A DNA stretch of 57,354 nucleotides from Pedobacter sp. (GTDB lineage: Bacteria; Bacteroidota; Bacteroidia; Sphingobacteriales; Sphingobacteriaceae), in NCBI GenBank assembly GCA_025351765.1, contig JANXVH010000054.1, positions 1-57,354 of the forward strand. Reading direction: 5' to 3'. The notes beneath the pieces were generated by a model. It was not told where the DNA came from. It saw nothing but the letters and a program-made list of their open reading frames with translations, and did no database searches. Made by a program: the position numbers and the translations under genes. This document shows positions 17,805-27,027 of the stretch, one piece after another. Position 1 is the stretch's first letter. Every line of letters begins with the position of its first letter.

Positions 17805-18209
17805 TTATTTTATCATTACGCCAGGCTTGTTGATAAGGGGTATCCTGATCAGGTTTTCATCAACAATACTTTCTGGTAAAAAAATAAACTTCTTATCAAA
17901 AATAATACCGTCAATATAATAACTCAGCCAATACTCGTTTGTTAAGCCAAATACTTCGGTATCAATAGCTTCAACACCAGCAAAGGCGTGCGATTTAACA
18001 TCCCCTACAAAATGTCTTAAAACAGATGTTTTAACTTTTTTACCGTCTTTTTCGCCATATCCCTTAGAGCTGATCAATACATTATCTATCTGAATATCTT
18101 TAAAGTTTACCACGTAGACTGTCCAGTTTTTTACTTCTGGAGTTTCATTAAGCAAAACTACAGCAATACCTACATCGGTAACAATATTATCAGGCAGGTC
18201 TTTTTTCAT
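17805..18209 (-). CDS. Hypothetical protein between topA and the macroglobulin gene
   Basis: 134 residues, no signal peptide, no membrane segment. It reads as a compact beta-rich cytoplasmic protein (IAVVLLNE, WTVYVVNFK, VLRHFVGDVKSHAF, EYWLSYYIDGIIFDKKFIFLPE). I do not recognise a family. It starts 10 bp after topA on the same strand, so it should be co-transcribed and possibly translationally coupled. The normal amino acid make-up and tight spacing argue that it is a real gene. A role linked to topA cannot be claimed. Confidence 0.8.
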   Translation of the reverse strand: MKKDLPDNIVTDVGIAVVLLNETPEVKNWTVYVVNFKDIQIDNVLISSKGYGEKDGKKVKTSVLRHFVGDVKSHAFAGVEAIDTEVFGLTNEYWLSYYIDGIIFDKKFIFLPESIVDENLIRIPLINKPGVMIK

Positions 18210-18219
18210 AAAATAAAGG

Positions 18220-20817
18220 CTATTTCTTCGCTACAGTTTTCTTCTTAACAGGCGCTTTGGTGGTAGCTTTCTTAACGGCGGAACCTGCTTTTTTAACAGT
18301 CGTTTTTTTGTTCTTAGGTTCAAAAGCGGCTGGAATTTGTTCTACGATTAGCTTTTTAACATCATCAAGCGGCATAGAAGCCAACTCTTCCGGAGTATAT
18401 TTATCATTACTTACCGGGTTTTTACGAAGCTTAAGCATTTCTTTACCAAACCTTATAAATGGCCCCCAGCGACCGTTTTCAATAGCTATCTTTTCACTTT
18501 CCCAGATTTGAATAAACCTATTGGCTTCCTTTTCCAGTTTTTTATCAATAAGTTCTTCTATATCGCTTTGTTTCAGGTCATCAAAATTATACGCTTTTGG
18601 AACATTTATAAACAAGTCATTCCATTTAATAAACGGTCCAAACCTACCTGTTCCTTTCGTTACACCCAATTCCTTATAGTGCGCAATTGGCGCATCTGCA
18701 GTTATTTTTTCTATTATAATTTCTATTGAACGCGTACTGTTAATGGTTAGCGGATCTTCATTTTTTGGAACAGAGATAAATGCGTCGCCCCATTTAACGT
18801 AAGGGCCAAAACGACCAACGCCCACAGAAACTTCTTTTCCTTCGTAATCTTCCAGTTGAAAGGGAAGTTTAAACTGTTCAAGTGCATCTTCTAATGAAAC
18901 CGTAGCAACAGTTTGCGATTTTGCCAAACTAGCATACTTAGGTTTGTCGTTTTCGTCATCGCTCAGCTCGCCAATCTGTACAAGCGGCCCGTATTTGCCA
19001 ACTTTTACATATACGTTTTTGCCCGAAACCGGATCAATACCTAGCAAACGCTCACCATTTGCACGTTCTGCATTTTCCAATGTATTTTCAACTTCTGTAT
19101 GGAAAGGTGTATAAAAAGAGTGGAGCATCTTTGTCCATTCTTGCAAGCCCTGTGCAATCTCGTCGAACTCCTTTTCTACCTTTGCCGTAAAATTAAAATC
19201 AACAATACCTTTAAAGTGTTCTACCAGAAAATCGTTTACAACTTCACCTATATCGGTTGGAAACAATTTTCCTTTTTCTGCACCAGTAATTTCTGTTTTA
19301 ACCTGTTTAGAGACTTTATTATCGGTTAAAACTATAGAAGTAAATACACGTTGCCTACCATCACGATCTTCCTTTACCACATAGCCACGGTTTTGAATGG
19401 TAGAAATTGTTGGCGCATAAGTAGATGGTCTTCCAATCCCTAATTCTTCCAGTTTTTTTACTAGACTAGCCTCTGTATATCTTGCTGGAGGTCTAGAAAA
19501 ACGCTCCGTAGCACTCATTTCTTTAATAAATAATTCTTGACCTTTAGCTAATGGCGGTAGCATATTGTTGCCGTCCGTGTCTTCCAGATCTTCATCATCG
19601 TTAGACTCCAGGTAAACCTTTAAGAAGCCATCAAACTTTAACACTTCACCTTCAGCTATTAAATTCTCCTTGCGGGTGCTAATGCCAATCTGTGCAGTAG
19701 TTTTTTCAAATAAAGCTTCGCTCATTTGAGAAGCAATAGCTCTTTTCCAGATCAACTCATAAAGTCGCTGTTCAGAACTGTCTCCAGTTACCGTATGGTG
19801 GTTAAAATAAGTGGGTCTGATGGCTTCGTGAGCTTCCTGGGCACCTGCTGATTTTGTTTTATATATTCTAAGCTGGTGGTATTTCTCTCCCCATGCAGAT
19901 TTAATCTCAGCGGCTGCTGCTTGCAATGCGGTTTCTGATAAATTGACAGAATCAGTACGCATATAGGTTATTCTTCCACTTTCATACAATCGCTGAGCGA
20001 TTTGCATAGTTCTTGAAACCGAATAACCCAGTTTTCTTGATGCTTCCTGCTGTAGCGTAGAAGTAGTAAACGGCGCGGCCGGATTTCTTCTGGCAGGTTT
20101 TGTTTCTAATCCAACAACATCAAAGCCTGCACCAACGCAATCCTGAAGGAACTTTTCTGCCTCAGCTTCTTTTTCGAAACGATGGGGCAACTCTGCTTTA
20201 ACCAATTCTTTTCCTTTTCCAGTTAAAAACTGGGCAGTAATTTTAAAAGCAGCAACAGCATTAAATCTAGTAACCTCACGTTCACGGTCTACAATAAGAC
20301 GAACAGCTACAGACTGCACACGTCCGGCAGATAGTGATGGCTTTATTTTTTTCCAAAGTACAGGCGAAAGCTCAAAGCCAACCAAGCGATCTAACACACG
20401 TCTTGCTTGTTGCGCATGTACCAAGTTATAATCTATAGTGCGGGGCTGATCAATTGCTTTAAGAATTGCAGGTTTAGTGATTTCATGAAAAACGATCCTT
20501 TTAGTTTTGGCTTCTTTGAGTCCTAAAGTTTCAAATAAATGCCAGCTAATCGCCTCACCCTCACGATCCTCATCTGATGCGAGCCATACCATTTCGGCCT
20601 CTTTAGCAAGTTTCTTTAGTTCAGCAACGACATGCTTTTTATCGGCCGGAACTTCGTAAGTCTGACTGAAATTATTAGCAATATCAATCCCCATATCTCC
20701 TTTAACAAGGTCGCGGATGTGCCCGTAACTTGATTTAACAAGGAAATCTTTTCCCAAATACCCTTCAATTGTTTTTGCCTTTGCGGGTGACTCAACTATC
20801 AGTAAATTCTTAGCCAT
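18220..20817 (-). CDS. topA: DNA topoisomerase I
   Basis: 865 residues. The Toprim domain begins at the N terminus (LLIVESPAKAKTIEGYLG, then SDEDREGEAI at 81-90 with the acidic metal ligands). The strand-cleaving tyrosine is Tyr285 in RITYMRTDS. After the core, the C-terminal part has no Cys4 zinc fingers. It instead carries repeats of the type GxxGPxxxxG (KYGPLVQIG, RFGPYVKWGD, RFGPFIKWND, RWGPFIRFGK). It ends in a Lys/Ala-rich tail of about 30 residues that would bind DNA nonspecifically. It relaxes negative supercoils. It is the first gene of a minus-strand run with the 134-residue gene and, further on, the macroglobulin and pbpC genes. Confidence 0.97.
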   Translation of the reverse strand: MAKNLLIVESPAKAKTIEGYLGKDFLVKSSYGHIRDLVKGDMGIDIANNFSQTYEVPADKKHVVAELKKLAKEAEMVWLASDEDREGEAISWHLFETLGLKEAKTKRIVFHEITKPAILKAIDQPRTIDYNLVHAQQARRVLDRLVGFELSPVLWKKIKPSLSAGRVQSVAVRLIVDREREVTRFNAVAAFKITAQFLTGKGKELVKAELPHRFEKEAEAEKFLQDCVGAGFDVVGLETKPARRNPAAPFTTSTLQQEASRKLGYSVSRTMQIAQRLYESGRITYMRTDSVNLSETALQAAAAEIKSAWGEKYHQLRIYKTKSAGAQEAHEAIRPTYFNHHTVTGDSSEQRLYELIWKRAIASQMSEALFEKTTAQIGISTRKENLIAEGEVLKFDGFLKVYLESNDDEDLEDTDGNNMLPPLAKGQELFIKEMSATERFSRPPARYTEASLVKKLEELGIGRPSTYAPTISTIQNRGYVVKEDRDGRQRVFTSIVLTDNKVSKQVKTEITGAEKGKLFPTDIGEVVNDFLVEHFKGIVDFNFTAKVEKEFDEIAQGLQEWTKMLHSFYTPFHTEVENTLENAERANGERLLGIDPVSGKNVYVKVGKYGPLVQIGELSDDENDKPKYASLAKSQTVATVSLEDALEQFKLPFQLEDYEGKEVSVGVGRFGPYVKWGDAFISVPKNEDPLTINSTRSIEIIIEKITADAPIAHYKELGVTKGTGRFGPFIKWNDLFINVPKAYNFDDLKQSDIEELIDKKLEKEANRFIQIWESEKIAIENGRWGPFIRFGKEMLKLRKNPVSNDKYTPEELASMPLDDVKKLIVEQIPAAFEPKNKKTTVKKAGSAVKKATTKAPVKKKTVAKK

Positions 20818-21134
20818 TCAGAACGTTTTTTTGCAAATAAAGCTATAAATAAGGCTAATTTCAAAATCAATCATTCATTTAATACGAATTATTTTCCACA
20901 CGACCTAATTTAAGTTGAGGAATTCAGGTTTAAAATCGCCCTTAATTCCATGCCTTATAGGTATTTGTAGTGGCTACACTTCCCACTCTTACCTGCATTA
21001 TCCTGCGTTTCTTCTACAGAACTCTTGATTAAGGTACTTTTTGTGGGACAACGGTAGGAATAAGGCAGGAAAAACGCCATAAAACTTTTTACAAAGCTAT
21101 TATGATACCACTAGCAAGTAATACTTTTTGTACT
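20818..21134. other. Long intergenic region with nested complementary segments
   Basis: This gap lies between the divergent topA and glutathione peroxidase genes. No ORF of note. TGCCTTAT (20951-20958) pairs with ATAAGGCA (21060-21067), and inside them TCCCAC (20981-20986) pairs with GTGGGA (21043-21048). Small hairpins GTAG-TGG-CTAC (20967-20977) and TTCT/AGAA also lie within. This could be a structured small RNA of about 120 nt, but these matches could also be chance. Confidence 0.3.
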
Positions 21135-21142
21135 TAACTTCG
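21135..21142 (+). promoter_or_regulatory. Probable -7 box of the glutathione peroxidase gene
   Basis: TAACTTCG differs from TAnnTTTG at one position. It would start transcription near 21147, which rules out an ATG at 21144 as a normal start and favours the one at 21165. The -33 element is weak. Confidence 0.4.
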
Positions 21143-21164
21143 TATGTACATAAAAACAAAAACT

Positions 21165-21677
21165 ATGAATACATTATTAATTCTTCTGAGCCTGTTCTTT
21201 ACGCCACCAGCAAAAAGCGTTTACAACTACTCTTTTAAAACAATTGATGGTAAAGAGATTAAACTTTCAAAATTTAAAGGCAAAAAGATCTTAATCGTTA
21301 ATACAGCATCTAAATGTGGGTACACTCCTCAGTATAAAGATTTGGAGAAACTACATCAGCAATACGGTAAAAATGTTGTGCTAATTGGTTTTCCTGCAGC
21401 AAACTTCAACAACCAGGAGCTGGCAACCAACGCAGAGATCAAAGAATTCTGTACAGGTAACTACAAGGTTACATTCCTTTTGAGTGAGAAAGTAAGCGTA
21501 AAAGGTAGCGACATCAATCCTTTGTTTGCATACCTAACCGCTGCTGAAAACCCAGATTTTAAAGGTGATATTGGATGGAATTTTGAGAAATTCCTGATTA
21601 ACGAAAAAGGACAGTTGGTTCATCGTTTTCGTTCTGCAATCGAACCACTTAGCGGAGACATTACCAAAAACTTGTAA
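21165..21677 (+). CDS. Secreted glutathione peroxidase-family thiol peroxidase
   Basis: About 170 residues from the ATG at 21165. A short hydrophobic leader (NTLLILLSLFFTPPAKS) suggests export. The thioredoxin-like fold carries the family motifs NTASKCGYTPQY with the peroxidatic Cys, FPAANFNNQE (usual FPCNQFGxQEP) with the Gln of the catalytic set, and WNFEKFLI with the Trp and Asn. The second Cys in EIKEFC is a candidate resolving residue, typical of thioredoxin-dependent members. It reduces peroxides. An ATG at 21144 in frame exists but lies on the predicted transcription start. A strong terminator follows at once. Confidence 0.93.
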   Translation: MNTLLILLSLFFTPPAKSVYNYSFKTIDGKEIKLSKFKGKKILIVNTASKCGYTPQYKDLEKLHQQYGKNVVLIGFPAANFNNQELATNAEIKEFCTGNYKVTFLLSEKVSVKGSDINPLFAYLTAAENPDFKGDIGWNFEKFLINEKGQLVHRFRSAIEPLSGDITKNL

Positions 21678-21696
21678 CTTATAAACTAAATGAGTT

Positions 21697-21734
21697 AAAA
21701 AGAGAAATCCTTAACCGGGATTTCTCTTTTTTTT
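21697..21734 (+). terminator. Intrinsic terminator after the glutathione peroxidase gene
   Basis: The stem AAAGAGAAATCC/GGATTTCTCTTT has a 7-nt loop and runs into an uninterrupted T tract. Confidence 0.9.
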
Positions 21735-21782
21735 AACATCAATTTCCATTCTTTGTATTCGTTTATACATCAAAGTATTTTC

Positions 21783-22547
21783 ATGGCTTACAATAGCTTA
21801 TTAAAACCATCACTTGTTGTTTTTGCCGTTTTCCTCTTTGCGGGTTGCGCATCTGGTTATAAATTGGCTAAGGCGAATAGATCTGAATACAACATCAACA
21901 ACACCTTATCTGTTGATAGTTCGATAATCAAAACCTACCTCCCGTACAAGGCCCAAATGGAAGCCGAAATGAGCCGAGTTATTGGGCATTCTGCAGTGCT
22001 GATGTCAAAAAAGGAAAATGATAATAATCCGGAAAGTCTAATCAGCAATTTTTTTGCAGATGCAAGCATGCAGCAAGCTTTGAAACTTGACCCGGCTATC
22101 GATTTCGCGATGCCTTCTACCAAAGGCGGAATAAGAGTGGATATTCCGGCAGGAGAGATTACCATGTCGCACATCTTTGAAACGATGCCCTTTGAAAATC
22201 AATTTATAGTTTTTACCTTAAGCGGTACAGACGTGCAAGACCTGCTAAATTTTATCGCAATTAATAATGGCGAGCCTGTTGCAGGCTTAAAAATGTCCAT
22301 TGTAAATAAAAAACCTGTGAACGTTTGGATTGCCGGCAAAAAATTTGATCCTGCTAAAACCTATCGGGTAATGACAACCGATTATATCGCCGGAGGGGGT
22401 GATAAATCCCAAAGCTTTAAACAGCCTATTGATAAAAAGTCAATTGGCCTTAAAGTGCGTGATGCATTGGTGAATTATGTAACAGAACAAGAAGCCCTAG
22501 GAAAAATCATCAATCCAAAACTAGATGGAAGAATTACAAAAAATTAA
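21783..22547 (+). CDS. Lipoprotein with the 5'-nucleotidase C-terminal domain
   Basis: 254 residues from the ATG at 21783. It has a lipoprotein signal with the lipobox FAGC, so it is membrane-anchored. The body matches the C-terminal substrate-binding domain of UshA-type 5'-nucleotidases: LISNFFADASMQQ, FAMPSTKGGIRVDIPAGEIT, FENQFIVFTLSGTDV and YRVMTTDYIAGGGD. It has no metallophosphatase domain of its own. That domain is encoded by the next gene, which starts inside this one (23-bp overlap). The in-frame ATG at 21753 would add ten residues before the signal and is less likely. Confidence 0.92.
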   Translation: MAYNSLLKPSLVVFAVFLFAGCASGYKLAKANRSEYNINNTLSVDSSIIKTYLPYKAQMEAEMSRVIGHSAVLMSKKENDNNPESLISNFFADASMQQALKLDPAIDFAMPSTKGGIRVDIPAGEITMSHIFETMPFENQFIVFTLSGTDVQDLLNFIAINNGEPVAGLKMSIVNKKPVNVWIAGKKFDPAKTYRVMTTDYIAGGGDKSQSFKQPIDKKSIGLKVRDALVNYVTEQEALGKIINPKLDGRITKN

Positions 22548-23472
22548 TCGCCGGGGCTTTATAAGAAACAGCGGGGTATTAGCCGGTGCGTTAGCGCTTA
22601 GTTTTGGTTCTTTAGATGCCATTGCAGCAGGCGATACTATTAAGTTGACCATTTTACACACAAACGATGTGCATAGCAGGATAGAGCCTTTCCCGATGGA
22701 TGGATCTGCTACTCAAGGTTTGGGCGGTACTGCAAGAAGGGCGGCGCTGATCAGTTCCATTAGACAGAAAGAAAAAAATGTGTTGTTGCTGGATGCGGGT
22801 GATATATTTCAAGGTACACCGTATTTTAATAAGTTTGGTGGAGAGCTGGAAATGAAATTAATGACTGCAATGGGTTATGATGCCGCAACTATGGGCAACC
22901 ATGATTTTGACAATGGACTGGAAGGTTTTCATAAGCAGCTGCCACATGCCAAGTTTCCAATTCTTTGCAGCAATTATGATTTTTCAAATACCATATTGGA
23001 AAAATCAACACTTCCTTACCAGATATTTAATAAGCAGGGTATAAAAATCGGGGTTTTTGGTATCGGAATACAACTGGAAGGTATAGTAGATAAAAAGAAT
23101 TATGGCGCTACGGTATTTCTGGATCCTGTAAAAAAGGCAAATGATCTGGCAGATTTACTGAAAAATGAGCTAAAGTGCGATTTGGTAATCTGTTTGTCGC
23201 ATATTGGTTATACTTACCCAACAGACAGGATGTGCGATAAGATTTTGGCTAAGAATAACAGGAACATAGATTTGATTATTGGTGGTCACACCCATACTTT
23301 TATGGATGAGCCTGAGGATGTGCAGAATTTAAGCGGTAAAATTACTACCATAAACCAGGTTGGCTTTGCAGGGATTAATCTTGGTCGCATAGATTACTAT
23401 TTTGAAAGATATAAAGGAAAACGCTTTAAAACTGCAATACCTTACCTGATTTCAAATCACTTAGACGCTTAA
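22525..23472 (+). CDS. Tat-exported metallophosphatase (5'-nucleotidase N-terminal domain)
   Basis: 315 residues. The start overlaps the previous gene by 23 bp and is needed to include the twin-arginine signal NRRGFIRN and the hydrophobic stretch after it. The calcineurin-like fold has all metal motifs: HTNDVHSR, DAGDIFQGTP, GNHDFD, LSHIG and GGHTHTF. It lacks the C-terminal nucleotide-binding domain, which the preceding gene supplies. Together they probably form one periplasmic nucleotidase working on extracytoplasmic nucleotides, with one half lipid-anchored. The gene is convergent with mnmA (4 bp apart). Confidence 0.93.
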   Translation: MEELQKINRRGFIRNSGVLAGALALSFGSLDAIAAGDTIKLTILHTNDVHSRIEPFPMDGSATQGLGGTARRAALISSIRQKEKNVLLLDAGDIFQGTPYFNKFGGELEMKLMTAMGYDAATMGNHDFDNGLEGFHKQLPHAKFPILCSNYDFSNTILEKSTLPYQIFNKQGIKIGVFGIGIQLEGIVDKKNYGATVFLDPVKKANDLADLLKNELKCDLVICLSHIGYTYPTDRMCDKILAKNNRNIDLIIGGHTHTFMDEPEDVQNLSGKITTINQVGFAGINLGRIDYYFERYKGKRFKTAIPYLISNHLDA

Positions 23473-23476
23473 AGAA

Positions 23477-24568
23477 TTAACACAAGAACCCACCACCTAG
23501 CAAATCGTTCCCTTCATAGAAAACGGCCGACTGGCCTGGTGCAATTGCTGATACAGCATGGTCAAACACTACCTTCATACCATCCTTCTCTTGCACGATG
23601 GTGCTCAACATGCCCGCATCTTTGTACCTGATTTTGGTAATCACATTATTCATTGGCTCATTAATATCTGCATACTTAACCAAGTTGATATTCCTAACCA
23701 TCGCTTCGCGGCGTTCCAGTTCATCGGCTTTGCCCAGTACAACAGTATTGCTTTCTGGCAAGATCTGAAGCACAAACATTGGCTCTCCAAAAGCAATTCC
23801 AAGGCCTTTTCGTTGCCCAATGGTATAAAACGGATAGCCTTTATGCTGGCCAACAATCATTCCGTTACTTAACACAAAATTACCACCAGATACACGTTGC
23901 TCAAGGGCTTCTACTTTATGCTTTAAAAAGGCACGATAATCGTTATCGGGAACAAAACATATTTCATAACTTTCGCTCTTTTTGGCCAATTCTTCCTGTC
24001 CCATATCTAATGCCATTTGCCTGATATCTGATTTGGCGAAAGCGCCAAGTGGGAATTGTGTGCGTGCAAGATTTTCTTGAGACACGCCCCAAAGCACATA
24101 GGATTGATCTTTATTTTCGTCTTTCCCTTTAGAAATGACGTATCTGCCGCTGTCTTGAGCCCTGATATTGGCGTAATGTCCAGTTGCTATAAATTCGCAA
24201 TCTAGTTTATTGGCTCTTTTGAGTAAAGCTTCCCATTTGATGTGGGTATTGCACAAAACACAAGGATTTGGCGTGCGGCCGGCAAGGTATTCATCCACAA
24301 AATTATCAATTACAAAATCGCCAAACTCGTTCCTGATGTCTAGGATATAATGAGGAAATCCATAATTAACGGCCAAGGTGCGGGCGTCATTAATACTATC
24401 TAAACTGCAGCATCCTGTTTCCTTACTGTTACTGCCAGAAGTGGCATAATCCCAGGTTTTCATTGTTAAACCAATCACTTCATACCCTTGTTCATGGAGC
24501 ATTACTGCTGCTACTGAACTATCTACACCGCCACTCATGGCTACCAGAATCCTGCCTTTTTTACTCAT
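23477..24568 (-). CDS. mnmA: tRNA-specific 2-thiouridylase
   Basis: 363 residues. The N-terminal PP-loop AMSGGVDSSV binds ATP and adenylates U34. The catalytic Cys is Cys106 in NPCVLCNTHIKW, and the second is Cys204 in YEICFVPD. They match the E. coli pair 102/199 and pass persulfide sulfur to the tRNA. ATGHYA and SYVLWG (tRNA-binding region) and the C-terminal beta barrel are also present. The product is 2-thiouridine at the wobble position of Lys, Glu and Gln tRNAs. Confidence 0.97.
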   Translation of the reverse strand: MSKKGRILVAMSGGVDSSVAAVMLHEQGYEVIGLTMKTWDYATSGSNSKETGCCSLDSINDARTLAVNYGFPHYILDIRNEFGDFVIDNFVDEYLAGRTPNPCVLCNTHIKWEALLKRANKLDCEFIATGHYANIRAQDSGRYVISKGKDENKDQSYVLWGVSQENLARTQFPLGAFAKSDIRQMALDMGQEELAKKSESYEICFVPDNDYRAFLKHKVEALEQRVSGGNFVLSNGMIVGQHKGYPFYTIGQRKGLGIAFGEPMFVLQILPESNTVVLGKADELERREAMVRNINLVKYADINEPMNNVITKIRYKDAGMLSTIVQEKDGMKVVFDHAVSAIAPGQSAVFYEGNDLLGGGFLC

Positions 24569-24618
24569 GTTATTTAATACTGCCGCGGGTTCAAAGCCCG
24601 GTGATTATCTATAGGTTG

Positions 24619-24626
24619 CAAAAATA
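24619..24626 (-). promoter_or_regulatory. -7 box of mnmA
   Basis: TATTTTTG on the minus strand is an exact TAnnTTTG match about 50 nt upstream of the mnmA start. The -33 element is not clear. Confidence 0.5.
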
Positions 24627-24727
24627 GCAGATTTTATGCAGAGAATGGCATTAGGCAGTCAAATGCTTGTAAAAGTCTATGCATTATTTTTTACCTTAGG
24701 CACGTCATAAACCGTTTAATTTTTAGA

Positions 24728-27013
24728 ATGAAAAAGATATTTTTGTATTGCCTTTTATTACCCGGCCTGGCAGTTCATGCTCAGCAGAATTTAGTAAAGT
24801 ATGTAAAACCTATCATAGGCACCCAGAAAATGGGACATACCTTTCCGGGTGCGACCGTTCCTTTTGGCGCCGTTCAATTAAGTCCGGATACGGATACCTT
24901 ATCTTATGAGTTAAATGGCAAATACAATGGGGATGTGTATAAGTATTGCGCAGGTTATCAATATGATGACAAAACCATTGTAGGTTTTAGCCATACCCAC
25001 TTTAGCGGCACTGGACACTCAGATTTAGGTGATTTTTTGATTATGCCTACTCAGGGTAAATTGCAATTGAACCCCGGCACGGCCAATGATACCAAATCTG
25101 GTTTCAGGTCTGCATTTTCTCATGCAAATGAAACAATAGAGGCAGGTTATTATAAAGTTAAACTGGATGATGATAACATTACTGCAGAGCTTACTACTAC
25201 CAAAAGGGTAGGAATCCATCAATACACTTTCCCTAAATCAGACCAGTCCCATATCATCTTAGACTTGATGGCTGGTATTTATAACTACGATGATAAAACC
25301 GTGTGGACTTATGTACGGGCAGTAAATGACACACTAATTACAGGTTATCGCCAAACTAATGGCTGGGCACGTACCAGAACGGTATATTTCGCGATGTCGT
25401 TTTCTAAAGGATTCGCTTCCTACGGACAAAAGAATTTTGACGACCCACAAGTTTACAAGGGGTTTTGGCGCAAGTTTGATCAGACTAAAAACTTCCCTGA
25501 AATTGCAGGAAAGCGTATAAGAATGTATTTTGATTTCAAAACGGCCGAACAGGAAAAGATTAAAGTGAAATTCTCTATCTCTCCGGTGAGCCAGGAAAAC
25601 GCTATTGAAAATATGAAAGCCGAAGCCCCGGGATGGGATTTCAATAAGATGAAGGAAGAAGCACAGGCCAGCTGGAACAAGGAATTGAATAAAATAAAGA
25701 TAGAAGCAGCCGATGATGAAAAAATAAACTTCTATACTGCAATGTATCATGCTTTTATCAATCCCACTACCTATACCGATGTAAATGGCCAGTATAAAGG
25801 CCTAGACCAAAATGTGCATACTGCAAAGGGATTTATCAATTATACTACTTTCTCTTTATGGGATACCTACAGGGCATTGCATCCTTTCTTTAACATAATA
25901 CAACCCTCCAGAAACAATGATGTAGTGAAGTCAATGATGGCGCATTACGACCAAAGCGCACTCAAAATGCTGCCAATTTGGTCGCACTATGCAAACGACA
26001 ACTGGTGCATGAGCGGATACCACAGTGTTTCTGTTCTGGCCGATGCGATTGTTAAAGGGGTATATAATGGAGATGTTGGAAAAGCATTGGAGGCTTGTAT
26101 TACTACCGCTAATCATAGAAATTATGAAGGGATAGGCGAGTATGTTGATTTAGGTTATATTCCAGCAGAACACAGCGGAACGTCTGTATCCAATACCCTA
26201 GAATATGCATACGATGATTGGTGTATTGCACAGATTGCAAAAAAATTAGGAAAGAGGGAGGTCTATGATACATTTATTAAACGATCTGGAAACTGGGTTA
26301 ATAATTTTGATAAATCTATCGGGTTTATGCGTCCTAAAATGGCAGACGGAACATTTAAGAAAGATTTTAATGCGCTGAGCACACATGCGCAGGGTTTTAT
26401 TGAGGGCAATACCTGGAATTACAGCTTCTTTGTACCACATGATCCAAACGCGTTAATAGCTGCAATGGGAGGAAAGAAAAAGGTTGGTCTGCGATTAGAT
26501 TCTTTATTTACTATGCATTTACCTGATGAGTTTTTTGCTGAAACAGAAGATATTACCAGAGATGGCATTATAGGTGGGTATGTACACGGTAATGAGCCTG
26601 CACATCATGTTGCTTATTTATATAATTGGATAGATCAGCCCTGGAAAACACAGCAACGGGTAAGGATGATACTAAAAATGCAGTATAAACCTACGCCAGA
26701 TGGATTGGGCGGTAATGATGATTGTGGACAAATGAGTGCTTGGTATATGTTCTCTTCCTTAGGTTTTTATCCAGTGGCTCCTGGTTCTGATGAATATTCT
26801 CTGGGTAGTCCGGCGGTGAAGAATGCGATGCTAACTTTAGAAAATGGCAAGACCTTTACTATTGAAGCCATTAACCAAAGTGATAAGAATGTATACGTTT
26901 CCAAAGTATTGCTCAATGGCAAGCTTTTAAACACGCAAACCATTAAGCATGCTGATATTACAAATGGCGGAAAACTAACATTTTATATGGCAGCTAAACC
27001 TAAGCTTAAATAG
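24728..27013 (+). CDS. Secreted GH92 family alpha-mannosidase
   Basis: 761 residues with a Sec signal (cleavage near VHAQQ). The N-terminal beta-sandwich begins KYVKPIIGTQKMGHTFPGA, the typical start of GH92. The (alpha/alpha) barrel has FSLWDTYRALHPF, GNTWNYSFFVPHD, GNEPAHHVAYLYNW and GGNDDCGQMSAWY, which hold the calcium ligands and the catalytic acid and base. GH92 enzymes are calcium-dependent exo-mannosidases, mostly alpha-1,2, active on N-glycans and mannans. The gene is alone: no SusC/SusD pair or other glycan genes are adjacent, so the exact target cannot be inferred from context. Confidence 0.95.
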   Translation: MKKIFLYCLLLPGLAVHAQQNLVKYVKPIIGTQKMGHTFPGATVPFGAVQLSPDTDTLSYELNGKYNGDVYKYCAGYQYDDKTIVGFSHTHFSGTGHSDLGDFLIMPTQGKLQLNPGTANDTKSGFRSAFSHANETIEAGYYKVKLDDDNITAELTTTKRVGIHQYTFPKSDQSHIILDLMAGIYNYDDKTVWTYVRAVNDTLITGYRQTNGWARTRTVYFAMSFSKGFASYGQKNFDDPQVYKGFWRKFDQTKNFPEIAGKRIRMYFDFKTAEQEKIKVKFSISPVSQENAIENMKAEAPGWDFNKMKEEAQASWNKELNKIKIEAADDEKINFYTAMYHAFINPTTYTDVNGQYKGLDQNVHTAKGFINYTTFSLWDTYRALHPFFNIIQPSRNNDVVKSMMAHYDQSALKMLPIWSHYANDNWCMSGYHSVSVLADAIVKGVYNGDVGKALEACITTANHRNYEGIGEYVDLGYIPAEHSGTSVSNTLEYAYDDWCIAQIAKKLGKREVYDTFIKRSGNWVNNFDKSIGFMRPKMADGTFKKDFNALSTHAQGFIEGNTWNYSFFVPHDPNALIAAMGGKKKVGLRLDSLFTMHLPDEFFAETEDITRDGIIGGYVHGNEPAHHVAYLYNWIDQPWKTQQRVRMILKMQYKPTPDGLGGNDDCGQMSAWYMFSSLGFYPVAPGSDEYSLGSPAVKNAMLTLENGKTFTIEAINQSDKNVYVSKVLLNGKLLNTQTIKHADITNGGKLTFYMAAKPKLK

Positions 27014-27027
27014 CAGCATTAAAATAA

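Noticed and set aside
19099..19329. Plus-strand ORF opposite topA
   Set aside because: Lies inside the intact topA frame, with no own promoter or recognisable domain.
24584..24600. tRNA T-arm-like sequence (GGGTTCAAAGCCC) upstream of mnmA
   Set aside because: No acceptor stem, anticodon arm or CCA end can be built around it, and its 5' side is the mnmA promoter region. Treated as chance or a tiny remnant.
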